DNA of 64,000 nucleotides from Paracoccus methylovorus (GCF_016919705.1 NZ_CP070368.1:1426001-1490000); one strand, 5' to 3'. Numbered from the stretch's first letter, positions 25,375-34,570 are shown. Notes: generated from the sequence alone by a model not told the origin. Program-made: numbers and translations.

Positions 25375-26787
25375 CTATTCCGACAGAACCCAGGTGTCCT
25401 TGACCCCGCCGCCCTGCGACGAGTTCACCACCAGCGAACCCTCGCGCAGCGCAACGCGGGTCAGCCCGCCCGGCACCAGCTCGATCCGGTCGCCACACAG
25501 GCAAAAGGGGCGCAGATCGACATGCCGGGGCGCCACCCCCTCATCGACAAAGGTGGGGCTGGTGGACAGCGCCAGGGTCGGCTGGGCGATGTAATTGCCG
25601 GGATTGGCCTTGATGCATTGGGCGAATGCCTCGATCTCGGCCTTGCTCGCACAGGGGCCGATCAGCATGCCGTAACCGCCCGAGCCATGCACCTCTTTGA
25701 CCACCAGATCCTTGAGGTTGGCCATGACGTATCGGTAATCCTCGTCCTTCCACAGCGACCATGTCTGAACGTTGCGCAGGATCGGCTCCTCGCCCAGATA
25801 AAAGCGCACCATCTCGGGCACGAAGGTATAGACCGCCTTGTCATCGGCCACGCCCGCACCCGGGGCCGAGGCGATCGAAACCCCGCCTGAACGCCAGACA
25901 TCCATCAGCCCCGGCACGCCCAGCATGGAATCGCGGCGAAAACACAGGGGATCCAGGAACTGGTCGTCGATGCGGCGATAGATCACGTCCACGCGCTTTG
26001 GTCCCTGCGTCGTGCGCATATAGACAAAGCCGGCATCGACGAACAGATCGCTGCCCTCAACCAGTTCCACGCCCATCAGGTTGGCGAGGAAGCTGTGTTC
26101 GTAATAGGCGCTGTTGTAATGGCCCGGCGTCAGGATCACGACAGTCGGCGTGCCCTCGCATTTCGCAGGTGCGACCGAGGCCAGCGTGCGGCGCAGCAGT
26201 TCGGGATACTGGTCCACCGGCTCAATACGGTTGTTGCGAAACAGGCCGGGAAACATGCGCATCATGATCTCGCGGTTTTCCAGCATGTAGCTGACCCCCG
26301 AGGGCGTGCGGCAGTTATCCTCGAGTACATAGAATTCGTCCCGCCCGGTGCGCACGATGTCGACACCGATGATATGGGAAAATATGCCGCGCGGTGGCAC
26401 GAAGCCCACGACCGCCTTTTCATAGGCCGCATTCTGATAGACCAGCCGCGCCGGGATGCGGCCGGCGCGCACGATCTCTCCCCTGCTATAGACGTCACGC
26501 AGAAAGGCGTTCAGCGCCCGTGCGCGTTGCTTGATACCGCGTTCAAGCCGACGCCATTCGCTTTGCAGGAACACCCTTGGCATCATGTCAAAGGGGATCA
26601 GCCGGTCCGGGTCGCCGCCTTCGCCATAGACCGCAAATGTGATGCCGATACGGCGAAACAGCGCCTCTGCCTCGGCCTGCTTCATCTGGCGGATCTCGGC
26701 AGGCATGGCCTCGATCCAGTCCGAGAGCATGGCATAAGGCTCGCGGACCGACCCGCCGTCGACCATTTCGTTGTAGCACATCGTCAT
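25375..26787 (-). CDS. Circularly permuted ATP-grasp family protein of the Anbu operon
   Basis: A protein of about 470 residues of the circularly permuted ATP-grasp type 2/DUF404-407 group. Visible landmarks are MLSDWIEAMPAEI, GIKQRARALNAFLRDVYS, YVLEDNCRTPSGVSYMLENR, VILTPGHYNSAYYEH, the late VVKEVHGSGGYGML nucleotide-binding-like loop, and a Ser-rich C-terminus (VVNSSQGGG). Such proteins are predicted to form peptide or amide bonds using ATP. It is the first gene of the four-gene Anbu operon. The ATG at 26787 has AAGGGG eight bases upstream; a GTG at 26796 is an alternative start. Confidence 0.9.
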   Translation of the reverse strand: MTMCYNEMVDGGSVREPYAMLSDWIEAMPAEIRQMKQAEAEALFRRIGITFAVYGEGGDPDRLIPFDMMPRVFLQSEWRRLERGIKQRARALNAFLRDVYSRGEIVRAGRIPARLVYQNAAYEKAVVGFVPPRGIFSHIIGVDIVRTGRDEFYVLEDNCRTPSGVSYMLENREIMMRMFPGLFRNNRIEPVDQYPELLRRTLASVAPAKCEGTPTVVILTPGHYNSAYYEHSFLANLMGVELVEGSDLFVDAGFVYMRTTQGPKRVDVIYRRIDDQFLDPLCFRRDSMLGVPGLMDVWRSGGVSIASAPGAGVADDKAVYTFVPEMVRFYLGEEPILRNVQTWSLWKDEDYRYVMANLKDLVVKEVHGSGGYGMLIGPCASKAEIEAFAQCIKANPGNYIAQPTLALSTSPTFVDEGVAPRHVDLRPFCLCGDRIELVPGGLTRVALREGSLVVNSSQGGGVKDTWVLSE

Positions 26788-26999
26788 CGCCACCACCCCT
26801 TACCTCTGTCCACGATCTTCGCACCTGCGCCGGCACTGTCCACAGCGGGACTACCTGCAGCCCAGGCGAAATCTGGATTTGACAAGGGTTGGGCCTTCGC
26901 TGCCGGAATAAAAGGCAGAACGCAAAGCCCCGGTTCCGGCAGGGCCGGGAAAAAGCGCAAAAGCGCCCTTCCCACCTTGCCGGTTTTACAGGCAGCGCC

Positions 27000-29381
27000 T
27001 TAGATGACGATCAGATCGTCCTGCAACGCAGCAATATTGGCAAAGCCGTTCAGGGTCAGCACATTCCCGTTGCCAAAGTCGAAAACGGTATTGCCGCCCG
27101 AGACATGGGCAAATTTCAGAACCTCTGCCACGCTAAGCCGACTGCCGCCCCAAAGCGCATCGTCAATATGCAAGGTGTCCTGATTGTCCTTGAAATCACG
27201 CACGACGTCCCGCCCGCGATGAAAGACGAAATGATCGGCACCGGCCCCACCGTGCATGGTGTCGTTGCCACTCCCGCCGATCAGCATATCGGCCCCGACA
27301 CCGCCCTCCAGCCAGTCATGGCCATTGCCGCCGTTCAGCGTGTCGTTGCCCTGACGACCCAACAGCGTGTCATTGCCCTGAAAGCCATCCAGACGATTGG
27401 CATGGGCGTTGCCGGTCAAGCGGTTTGCCAGCGCATTCCCGCCGCCGTCCTGCGCCTTGTTCGAAACCAGCACCAGATTTTCCAGATTGGCGCCCAGCTT
27501 CAGCGTGACCGAGGATCGCACCGTATCGATACCCTGCCCCGCAGCCTCGACGATCTGGTCACGACCGTCGGTGACATAGGTGTCGTTGCCCCGGCCGCCA
27601 ACCAGCCTGTCGGCGCCGGCGCCGCCGTCCAGCCAGTCATGGCCATTGCCACCATTCAGCGTGTCATTGCCGTTGTTGCCCCGCAGCGTGTCATCGCCCT
27701 GAAAGCCGTCCAGACGATTGGCATGGGCGTTGCCGGTCAGGCGGTTCGCCAGCGCATTCCCGCTGCCGTCCTGCGCCTTATTCGAAACCAGCACCAGATT
27801 TTCCAGATTGGCGCCCAGCTTCAGCGTGACCGAGGATCGCACCGTATCGATCCCCTGACCGGCGGCCTCGACGATCTGGTCGCGCCCGTCGGTGACGTAA
27901 GTGTCATTGCCCGAGCCGCCGACCAGGCTGTCGGCCCCGGCGCCCCCCTCCAGCCGGTCATGACCGTTGCCGCCGATCAGCGTATCGTTGCCGTTGTTGC
28001 CGCGCAGCGTGTCGTTGCCACCCCCGCCGCGCAGGATATTGTTGGCTCCGTTGCCGACGACCAGATCATGGCCACGCCCGGCCTGCATGTTCTCGATAAG
28101 CGTGCCTTGCGCGATCGAGATATTGCCGACCAGCCCATAGGCGTCCGACACGGTCCCCGGCGCCAGCGAGATGCGCTGGTTATGTGTATCGGTTCCCAAG
28201 TTCAGCGTATCCACGCCGCCCTGATCGAAAATGGTAAAGGTGATATCGTCGCGCATCTGCGGGTCGCGCAGCATGCCGGCGATGGTGGCATAGCTTGGGC
28301 CGGCGTTGGTAGTCTCGCCATAGGTGTTGTTGCCGGTGCGGATCGAGGTCGGGCCATAAAGCTGCTGTATCGCCAGGATGTCCGCCATCATGGCCGAGGT
28401 GGCAAAGGCAAAACTGGCATCGACCGCGTAATTCTGCTGCTGGTCGAAATAGGACATGACCGAAGCCTGCCAACTGTCGTTCCTGTAGTGGTTGTCCAGA
28501 CCATAAAAGCCGCTGCCGTTGTAGTTCCCGGCATGGCCCAACCCCAGAGCATGACCGATCTCGTGGATATAGCTATGATAGCTGTAGCTGTTGTAGCCGG
28601 TGCCATAACTCATCAGCCAGTCCAGCCCGACATTCACACGCGAACTGACGATCCGGTCACCGCTGGTTACCGATGACGACCAGGCCCCCCAGTCGCTATC
28701 GTCAAAGGTTATATGGACCGTCGCATTCGACCCCGGATTGCGGTTGAAAGTAATCCCCGTCACCTGCTCCCAGACCGACAGCGCCATGCTGGCCAATTGC
28801 CGCCCCTGCGCGGTCAGCCCAGACAGGTCCACGTTCAACACATCGCCCTGTCCGACATCGAAGGCGCGGCGGGACTGGCCGTCGGCCTCCCAAAAGCCGT
28901 CGGTCAACTGATGGGCGATCTGGGCCATGGTAAACTGGGGACGCGGGGCAAGCGCGGTAAGTTGAAGGCTGTAGGCGCCCCAATCAAAAAAGCCGTAACT
29001 GCCCGCCTCGAGGTAATAGGTTCCGGGCTGGGTCACGTTCAGCACCAGACGAGAGTTCAGCCCGTCCCCATCGTCATTCTGGGCGATCTCCATGCCATAC
29101 TCGTTCATCACCCGCAAATAAGGGTCGGAAACCCCCGACGCCCCCCGCGAATCCAACGAGATGACATAGCTGCCCGGCTGCAGCTGCACGCGCACCCAGT
29201 CCGCGTCGCCCCAGTCCAGGGTGCCGTTGAAGGTGTCGCCCACGGTCATGGTGTAGCGGGTCGAGGTTCCGGCAGGCGCGTCCCCGACCTCGGTGCGGAT
29301 CGCACGGGTGATTTCCGCCGCTTCGGTCAGAGTCGCGCCTGCCGCCTTGGAAAATTCCATGTTCCTGCCGATCAACGTCAT
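27000..29381 (-). CDS. Serralysin-like secreted RTX metalloprotease
   Basis: A 793-residue protein. Residues 35-140 resemble a pre-peptidase C-terminal beta domain (WVRVQLQPGSYVISLD; GTYYLEAGSYGFF). The M10-type zinc site HEIGHALGLGH lies near residue 270, with the Met-turn in SVMSYFDQQ. From about residue 440 there are repeated GGxGxDxLxGGxGxD calcium-binding RTX nonapeptides, and the hydrophobic C-terminus (LQDDLIVI) fits a type I secretion signal. No Sec signal is seen. It should be exported by a type I system, none of which is encoded in this window. A small secreted-protein gene ends 22 bases upstream and is probably co-transcribed. Confidence 0.9.
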   Translation of the reverse strand: MTLIGRNMEFSKAAGATLTEAAEITRAIRTEVGDAPAGTSTRYTMTVGDTFNGTLDWGDADWVRVQLQPGSYVISLDSRGASGVSDPYLRVMNEYGMEIAQNDDGDGLNSRLVLNVTQPGTYYLEAGSYGFFDWGAYSLQLTALAPRPQFTMAQIAHQLTDGFWEADGQSRRAFDVGQGDVLNVDLSGLTAQGRQLASMALSVWEQVTGITFNRNPGSNATVHITFDDSDWGAWSSSVTSGDRIVSSRVNVGLDWLMSYGTGYNSYSYHSYIHEIGHALGLGHAGNYNGSGFYGLDNHYRNDSWQASVMSYFDQQQNYAVDASFAFATSAMMADILAIQQLYGPTSIRTGNNTYGETTNAGPSYATIAGMLRDPQMRDDITFTIFDQGGVDTLNLGTDTHNQRISLAPGTVSDAYGLVGNISIAQGTLIENMQAGRGHDLVVGNGANNILRGGGGNDTLRGNNGNDTLIGGNGHDRLEGGAGADSLVGGSGNDTYVTDGRDQIVEAAGQGIDTVRSSVTLKLGANLENLVLVSNKAQDGSGNALANRLTGNAHANRLDGFQGDDTLRGNNGNDTLNGGNGHDWLDGGAGADRLVGGRGNDTYVTDGRDQIVEAAGQGIDTVRSSVTLKLGANLENLVLVSNKAQDGGGNALANRLTGNAHANRLDGFQGNDTLLGRQGNDTLNGGNGHDWLEGGVGADMLIGGSGNDTMHGGAGADHFVFHRGRDVVRDFKDNQDTLHIDDALWGGSRLSVAEVLKFAHVSGGNTVFDFGNGNVLTLNGFANIAALQDDLIVI
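27300..27941 (-). repeat. Tandem 321-bp duplication within the RTX region
   Basis: Two adjacent units of about 321 bp, near 27300-27620 and 27621-27941, are almost identical. Each encodes 107 residues containing YVTDGRDQIVEAAGQGIDTV, SNKAQDG and HANRLDGFQG followed by RTX nonapeptides. Differences are mainly third-position changes plus a few substitutions (for example GSGNALAN versus GGGNALAN). The exact phase of the unit is arbitrary. Confidence 0.85.
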
Positions 29382-29403
29382 GAAAATCGTCCTTGTTACA
29401 GAA

Positions 29404-29787
29404 TTAGTTACCGGAAATTTGGGGAAGCGCGGCTTTCAGCAGCAACCGAGCAAAATCCCGGATCTCGCTATCGGGAATTACGGGACGGTCCATTACCGAC
29501 AGAACCATCTCGTCGCCCTGATGCCGGCCAGCGGCACTCTCGACGGTCAGGCGCGCGCGAAGGGTGTCGGGACGCGGGCTTTGCGCCTCGAGTATCAAAC
29601 GAATGCTGGACGCAGCCTGGGGCAGAGTTTCACCGCCGGATTGACGCATCTCCTCCTCCAGCGCGGCACACAGACGCGCCACTTCCGCATCGTCCGTCTT
29701 GGGACAGGTCAGGCTGGCAGAGGTCGCCGCTGCGCTGTTCACGAAACAGGCCACCAGCAGGGCTGCCGCCAGCAGAGAAGGGCGCAT
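29404..29787 (-). CDS. Small secreted protein of unknown function, paired with the serralysin gene
   Basis: A 127-residue protein with an N-terminal signal peptide (MRPSLLAAALLVACFVNSAA). The mature part has two cysteines (SLTCPKTDD and ARLCAALEEE) that could form a disulfide, then a mixed alpha/beta region (LRARLTVESAAG, VLSVMDRPVIPD). Its position 22 bases before the metalloprotease start suggests a shared transcript. Many serralysin operons carry a small periplasmic inhibitor of similar size, but I see no inhibitor-family motif, so function is left open. Confidence 0.65.
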   Translation of the reverse strand: MRPSLLAAALLVACFVNSAAATSASLTCPKTDDAEVARLCAALEEEMRQSGGETLPQAASSIRLILEAQSPRPDTLRARLTVESAAGRHQGDEMVLSVMDRPVIPDSEIRDFARLLLKAALPQISGN

Positions 29788-30023
29788 TGGGTCATCTTTC
29801 GTACATGTGCATGAACCATCGAATTGATCACTAGCCCGCGCTGCGGCAGCGGATCAACTATGCGTTGCGTCCGCCTTTTGAGGATTATCATGTTCGGTCA
29901 AAAATTTCCTGAAAATCCAATGGAATTACCCCTCCTGAAGGGACAAAAAGCCGCACCCCCACTTACAAAACGGTAACTATTCCACCTTTAGAATGCGATA
30001 ACACCGAAACAGCGAGACCGAAA

Positions 30024-30368
30024 ATGCAACTGACATTGCTACCGCAGCCAGACGGGCTGATAATCCGTGTCGATGAAAAACGCCTCGATGCCGCCATTGC
30101 CACAGCATTCAAGGACCGGGTGCGCAGTATGATCGCCGGTGGCGGGCCACAGATCACGCTGGATCTGGGCGGGGTGGAATTCATGGACAGTTCGGGCCTT
30201 GGCGCGGTGATCGCGATCTATAAGGCAATCCCCGCCGGGCTCCGACTGACGCTGACCGGGCTGACCCCGAATGTCGAGCGGGTGTTTCGCCTGACCCGGA
30301 TGGACACCGTATTGAACATCCGCAAGACCGGCGCACCCCCCGGCCAGAAGGAGGGCCCGGAAAGATGA
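30024..30368 (+). CDS. STAS-domain anti-sigma factor antagonist
   Basis: A 114-residue SpoIIAA/RsbV-like protein. The core contains LDLGGVEFMDSSGLGAVIAI, with the phosphorylatable Ser of the DSSG motif near residue 58, and GLTPNVERVFRLTRMD. In its dephosphorylated form this type of protein binds and sequesters an anti-sigma kinase. The gene overlaps the following RsbW-like kinase by four bases, forming a partner-switch pair. No cognate sigma factor gene is adjacent. Confidence 0.9.
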   Translation: MQLTLLPQPDGLIIRVDEKRLDAAIATAFKDRVRSMIAGGGPQITLDLGGVEFMDSSGLGAVIAIYKAIPAGLRLTLTGLTPNVERVFRLTRMDTVLNIRKTGAPPGQKEGPER

Positions 30369-30961
30369 GCACATCGCCCCAGCCGGCAGAAAAGCGGCTG
30401 CGCCAGCCCCCGCCCGGACGCCAGCCGATGTATCACCGCATCTTCCGCGCCGACCCTCTGACCGTGCGAACCGCGCTGCAGTTCTTGCGGGAGCGGTTCG
30501 ACGGAAGCGCCGGGAACGAAGTGATCGGCAAGCTGGAACTGGCGCTGGCCGAAGTTCTGAACAATATCTGCGAACACGGCATCCGGCACGAGGCGGTGCG
30601 GCTGAACGGACGGCCCCATGCACCCTTGATCCATCTTTGCGTCGCACGCCATGTCGGGGGCATTGCCTGCGCGATAACCGACGACGGCCAGCCCTTGCCG
30701 GCATCATGCCTGGAAATGCGCAGCCTGCCGTGGTCAGATCCAGCACCTCGCGACCCCGCAAAGCTCATCTCGCTGCCCGAGCGCGGTTTCGGCTGGTTTC
30801 TGATCCAGGAGCTGTCCGCCTCACTCAGCTATTTCCGCGAGGGGCGGCGGAACTTTCTGGCTTTCATCATTCCGGTGACGGAACCGCTGCTGCAAGGCGG
30901 CCCCGCCCCCCGCACGCCGGAGGGCAGGCAGGGTCAGTTCAGCCCGAACTGCAACGGATAG
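30365..30961 (+). CDS. RsbW-like anti-sigma factor (HATPase serine kinase)
   Basis: A 198-residue GHKL ATPase. Residues 55-70 hold the N-box (ELALAEVLNNICEHG), ITDDGQPLP is the G1 box, and RGFGWFLIQEL the G2 box. It is expected to phosphorylate the upstream STAS protein and to bind a sigma factor or another target. The N-terminal 20 residues and the Pro/Gly-rich C-terminal tail lie outside the core fold. Its 3' end overlaps the convergent hspQ gene by 28 bases. Confidence 0.88.
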   Translation: MSTSPQPAEKRLRQPPPGRQPMYHRIFRADPLTVRTALQFLRERFDGSAGNEVIGKLELALAEVLNNICEHGIRHEAVRLNGRPHAPLIHLCVARHVGGIACAITDDGQPLPASCLEMRSLPWSDPAPRDPAKLISLPERGFGWFLIQELSASLSYFREGRRNFLAFIIPVTEPLLQGGPAPRTPEGRQGQFSPNCNG

Positions 30962-31266
30962 CGGCCGTCCTGAAATTCACCAAACATCTCGGTCACCTCG
31001 GGATGTTCCAGCGGCTCGCCCGAATAATCCGGCACCAGGTTTTGCTCGGAAACATACGCGACGTAATAGGTCGCCTCGGTTTCGGCATAAAGATGATAAA
31101 ATGGTTGGTTGCGGGACGGCCGTGATTCCTCGGGAATGGATTCATACCATTCCTCGGTATTGGCGAATTCCGGATCCACGTCAAAAACTACGCCACGAAA
31201 CGGATGTTCGCGGTGACGCACCACTTGGCCCAGATTGTATTTCGCGGTCTTGGACGCAATCCGCAT
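30934..31266 (-). CDS. hspQ: Heat shock protein HspQ (YccV-like)
   Basis: A 110-residue protein matching the HspQ/hemimethylated-DNA-binding fold: KYNLGQVVRHREHPFRGVVF, PFYHLYAETEATYYVAYVSE, GEPLEHPEV and a final YPLQFGLN. In enterobacteria HspQ modulates DnaA stability and Lon specificity. The start at 31266 gives the family N-terminus (MRIASKTAKY); the frame extends upstream without similarity. It is a single gene convergent with the anti-sigma factor gene. Confidence 0.92.
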   Translation of the reverse strand: MRIASKTAKYNLGQVVRHREHPFRGVVFDVDPEFANTEEWYESIPEESRPSRNQPFYHLYAETEATYYVAYVSEQNLVPDYSGEPLEHPEVTEMFGEFQDGRYPLQFGLN

Positions 31267-31432
31267 AACTTCATTCCTGTTTGGCGCGGCTCTTACAGCC
31301 CCCAGCCGCCACTGTCCACCTGTAGGGTGCAAACCGTCAGCCTGACACAAGGCTTTATGCGGTCGCCCGCACCGATTATCCCGCATCCATCGGCGCGGCA
31401 CCCCGGACCTCGCCGCGGCAGGCCGCGCAGGC

Positions 31433-31894
31433 TTATTGAGCCGGCAACTCTTCGCCCGGTCCCAGCGCCACGGTCGAGACCGACATCTTGGCCGAGCCTT
31501 CGTTCACCTGATTGGCATGGGCAAGATAGATCAGAACCTGATTGTCTTCGTCATAGATCCGCTTGACGCGCAGCGACTTGAAAATCAACGAACGCGAGGC
31601 GCTGAACACGTCCTCGCCCTTGGGTCCGCGCCGGATGTCACCGATGCTGATCGGCCCGGTCCGCGTGCACTCGATAGCCGAGTTCGAAGGGTCCTCGAAC
31701 CAGTTGCCCTGACTTAGCCGGTCGATCACCGAGCGGTCGAAATAGGCCAGATGGCAGACCACGCCCTGCACCTCGGGATCGGCGATGGCCTCGACGATGA
31801 TATCGTTGCCGACCCAGTCCACGCCGACCTTGCCAACCACCTCGGCCGAGGCGGGCGCGGCGATCAGCGCCAAAGTGGCAATCCATGCTTTCAT
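31433..31894 (-). CDS. CreA family periplasmic protein
   Basis: A 153-residue exported protein with a signal peptide (MKAWIATLALIAAPASA) followed by the CreA signature VGKVGVDWVGNDIIVEAIADPEVQGVVCHL, the DRLSQGNWFEDPSNSAIECTR segment and IYDEDNQVLIYLAHA. Family members are conserved in proteobacteria but their role is unknown. The start at 31894 has GGAGG upstream and gives the correct signal peptide. It stands alone. Confidence 0.9.
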   Translation of the reverse strand: MKAWIATLALIAAPASAEVVGKVGVDWVGNDIIVEAIADPEVQGVVCHLAYFDRSVIDRLSQGNWFEDPSNSAIECTRTGPISIGDIRRGPKGEDVFSASRSLIFKSLRVKRIYDEDNQVLIYLAHANQVNEGSAKMSVSTVALGPGEELPAQ

Positions 31895-32077
31895 CTTAAC
31901 CTCCGGGCAGCGCAACCGGGTGGAAGATGGCAAGCCCGCCGCGTCGCTGCAAGCCTTTTGCCAACGCTACGACAGGTCATGCCCGCGGGATAAGTGCCGC
32001 GCAAGGACCACAGCGGCCGGTCGGGCCAATGCGGTAGCGCCCCCACCTTTTTCGCGCAGCCTATCGGCCACGGACAG

Positions 32078-33706
32078 CTAGCCAGTTTTCAACCGGCTTT
32101 CGATCAACAGATCCGCCTCATCCAGAATCGGATGGGCGACCGAGACGATATGCGCGTTCACCCGCTTCAGGTCGCGCAGAATGTCCAGATGCAGCGACGA
32201 GGTCTGCTGGCTGTCCGCCCGCCCCTCGCGCAGCCGCATCAGGTGGCGCTGCGCCGACATACGCTCCAACCGGCGGATCTCGACCTTTTCTTCCATCAGT
32301 TGGCGCGCCAGATCACGGTCGCGGGTCATGAATACGGTCTGGGCAAGCCGCAGGTTTTCGATGGTCATCAGGAACAGCCCGTCGAGTTCCCCGTAGCCCT
32401 CTTCGGAAAAGCGCAGCGACAGCGCCGCTTTCTTGCGGATCTCGGGGGCGAGCCCCTTGTCGATGATATCGCCGACATGTTCGAGGTTGATCACGTAGTC
32501 CAGAATGGTGATGGCTTGGCGCCGTTGATCCTCGCCCGCGTCGCGACCAAGACGAGACAGAAAGCTTTTGATCTCTTGCTGCATGCGGTCCACGCGCTCT
32601 TCCAGAACCGCAACCTCGGCCAGAGGCGCGTCGTCACCGCGCGCGAATGCGGTGCGGGCCTGATGCAGCATCCTTTCGATGGCATCGCCGATGGCCAGCG
32701 CCGCACGGCTAGCCCGGGCCAGTGCCACGGCGGGAGTATCCAGCGCGTTGCCATCAAGAAGCTGCGCCTCGATCGGCGGCGTGGGCTCATCCTCGCGCAG
32801 GATCACGCCGGTCAGGCGTGTGACGAGTCCCGAGAAGGGCCAGATCACCGCAGCCAGCGCCAAGTTGAAGGTCAGATGCGCCTCGACCGCCAGCCCGGTT
32901 TCCGGCAAGGGCACCAAGGTCAGAAGCTGCGCCGCCTGCCCGGCCAGGGGCAGTGCGACAAGGCAGCCGATGCCGCGCACGATCAGGTTGCCCAAGGCGA
33001 CGCGACGGGCGGCGATACCCTGCCCCGCCGTCGCCAACACGGGGGGTATCGCCCCGCCCAGATTGGCGCCAAGCACCAGCACGACCGTCAAAGCCGGGTC
33101 CATGCCCAGCGACAGCACAAGCATCACCACCGCAAGCGAAGACGAGCAGATAACCGCAAGCCCTGCAGCGATGGCCAATGCCACCGGCCAGGCATTGCCC
33201 AGCATCGCCAGGAACGCCGCCATGGCAGCAGATTCCCGCAGCGGCTCGGTCGCCAGGCTCAGCAGCGTCAGCGACAATAGCATCAGCGCAATGCCGATCA
33301 GCGCCAGCCCCGCCCCCGACCAGCCCTTGCGATCCTGCCGGCGCAAAATATAGCCGATCAGCAACAGCACCGGCACCAGCGCCTCGATCCCCGAAGCGAC
33401 GATCCACGCCGTCAGCGCCGTGCCCAGATTGGCGCCCAGCAACACGATTTGCGCCATGCGGGGCCGGATCATGCCGCGATCGACAAAGGACGCCGTCATC
33501 AGCGCCGTGGCGGTCGAGCTTTGCAGCCCCAGCGTCGCCACCAGACCAGAGACAAACGCCCGCAATCCGTTGCGCGTCCCCCGCCCCAGCACCATCTTGA
33601 GCCTGACGCCAAAGGCACGCACCATCCCGTCGCGGACCAATCCAAGCCCGAAAAGCAGCAGCGCCACAGCGCCGGCAAGCTGAAAGATGACGGAAACGGA
33701 CTGCAC
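32078..33706 (-). CDS. Na+/phosphate cotransporter with C-terminal PhoU-like domain
   Basis: A 542-residue membrane protein. The first 330 residues hold two inverted Na+/Pi cotransport repeats (FGLGLVRDGMVRAFG; GLQSSTATALMTASFVDRG; LGANLGTALTAWIVASG; later SSSLAVVMLVLSLG and LGANLGGAIPPVLA), including the QSST and SSS loops of the family. The remaining 200 residues are helical and PhoU-like (AIGDAIERMLHQ; VINLEHVGDIIDKGL). It should take up or balance inorganic phosphate across the inner membrane. Single gene. Confidence 0.92.
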   Translation of the reverse strand: MQSVSVIFQLAGAVALLLFGLGLVRDGMVRAFGVRLKMVLGRGTRNGLRAFVSGLVATLGLQSSTATALMTASFVDRGMIRPRMAQIVLLGANLGTALTAWIVASGIEALVPVLLLIGYILRRQDRKGWSGAGLALIGIALMLLSLTLLSLATEPLRESAAMAAFLAMLGNAWPVALAIAAGLAVICSSSLAVVMLVLSLGMDPALTVVLVLGANLGGAIPPVLATAGQGIAARRVALGNLIVRGIGCLVALPLAGQAAQLLTLVPLPETGLAVEAHLTFNLALAAVIWPFSGLVTRLTGVILREDEPTPPIEAQLLDGNALDTPAVALARASRAALAIGDAIERMLHQARTAFARGDDAPLAEVAVLEERVDRMQQEIKSFLSRLGRDAGEDQRRQAITILDYVINLEHVGDIIDKGLAPEIRKKAALSLRFSEEGYGELDGLFLMTIENLRLAQTVFMTRDRDLARQLMEEKVEIRRLERMSAQRHLMRLREGRADSQQTSSLHLDILRDLKRVNAHIVSVAHPILDEADLLIESRLKTG

Positions 33707-33841
33707 GGCGCTTCACCTCCTGGCGCCGCGAAGGGCGCATACCTTCGGTGATATTTGGCCTCTATTGTCCCCGGGTCAATGGATGCCGGGGATTTGAGGC
33801 ATTTCCCGCCGGTTGATGGCAGCCATGCCACATGGCCCGAC

Positions 33842-34570
33842 TCAGGGCGCGGTAATCGGCTCGCGGCCCGCCTCGGTCAGCAGATGCAACCCGGTTTCAT
33901 CAAAGACCACCACGCTCAGCGGCCCGCCATAGGCCGCGCCGGTATCGATGGCCAGACGGTTGCCAAAATGCGTCACCCGCTGAACCGGGCTGTGGCCATG
34001 CACCACGAGAATGCCGTGATCGGTGATATCATTCAGGAAGCCCTTACGGATCCAGACCAGGTCATGTTCGGTCTGCCGCGACAGATCGACGCCCGGACGA
34101 ATTCCTGCATGGACGAACAGCGCCTGCGGAATCAGATGCCATAGCGGCAACCCGGCAAGCCAGCGCAGATGCGCCTCGGGCACCGCGCGCAGCGTATCGG
34201 CGCGGGTTCGGTCGTGGTCACGGATCTCGACACCATAGGAGGCCAGCGTCTCGGGCGCACCGAGCGAGTCATGGTCCAGCCAGTGCCGCCCCGACGCCAG
34301 CCCCGGATCGATCCATTCTGGCTGCACGGCAAAGCGCGGCAGGAAACGGTCGTGATTGCCGCAAAGGACGACCCACGGCCTTCCCTCGGATTGGCCGCGC
34401 ATCAGGTAATCCACCACGCCGCGCGAATTCGGACCCCGATCCAGCAGATCGCCTACATGGACCAGCGTGCCGCCCCCACCCCGCGCCGCATCGTCGCGGG
34501 CGATCAGATTATGCGCCGCCTTGAGCAGTTCCAGATGGCCGTGAATATCGCCGATGGCATAGGTCCGCAT
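33842..34570 (-). CDS. Metallophosphoesterase of the serine/threonine phosphatase type
   Basis: A 242-residue calcineurin-like phosphoesterase. The metal-binding motifs are intact and in order: GDIHGHLE near residue 7, GDLLDRGPNSRG, GNHDRFLP, then FVHAGIRP and VHGHSPV. Similar short proteins are protein phosphatases or diadenosine tetraphosphate hydrolases, and the sequence does not discriminate. It lies about 50 bases downstream of the serA terminator on the same strand. Confidence 0.9.
   Translation of the reverse strand: MRTYAIGDIHGHLELLKAAHNLIARDDAARGGGGTLVHVGDLLDRGPNSRGVVDYLMRGQSEGRPWVVLCGNHDRFLPRFAVQPEWIDPGLASGRHWLDHDSLGAPETLASYGVEIRDHDRTRADTLRAVPEAHLRWLAGLPLWHLIPQALFVHAGIRPGVDLSRQTEHDLVWIRKGFLNDITDHGILVVHGHSPVQRVTHFGNRLAIDTGAAYGGPLSVVVFDETGLHLLTEAGREPITAP

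Noticed and set aside
27240..28080. Regularly spaced short repeats resembling a CRISPR array
   Set aside because: They are in frame, encode RTX nonapeptides and have variable spacing. No cas genes are present.
26889..28676. Plus-strand open frame of 595 codons with repeated Val/Ala/Gln/Arg blocks
   Set aside because: It is the antisense shadow of the serralysin gene, and its internal repeats mirror the RTX repeats on the other strand.
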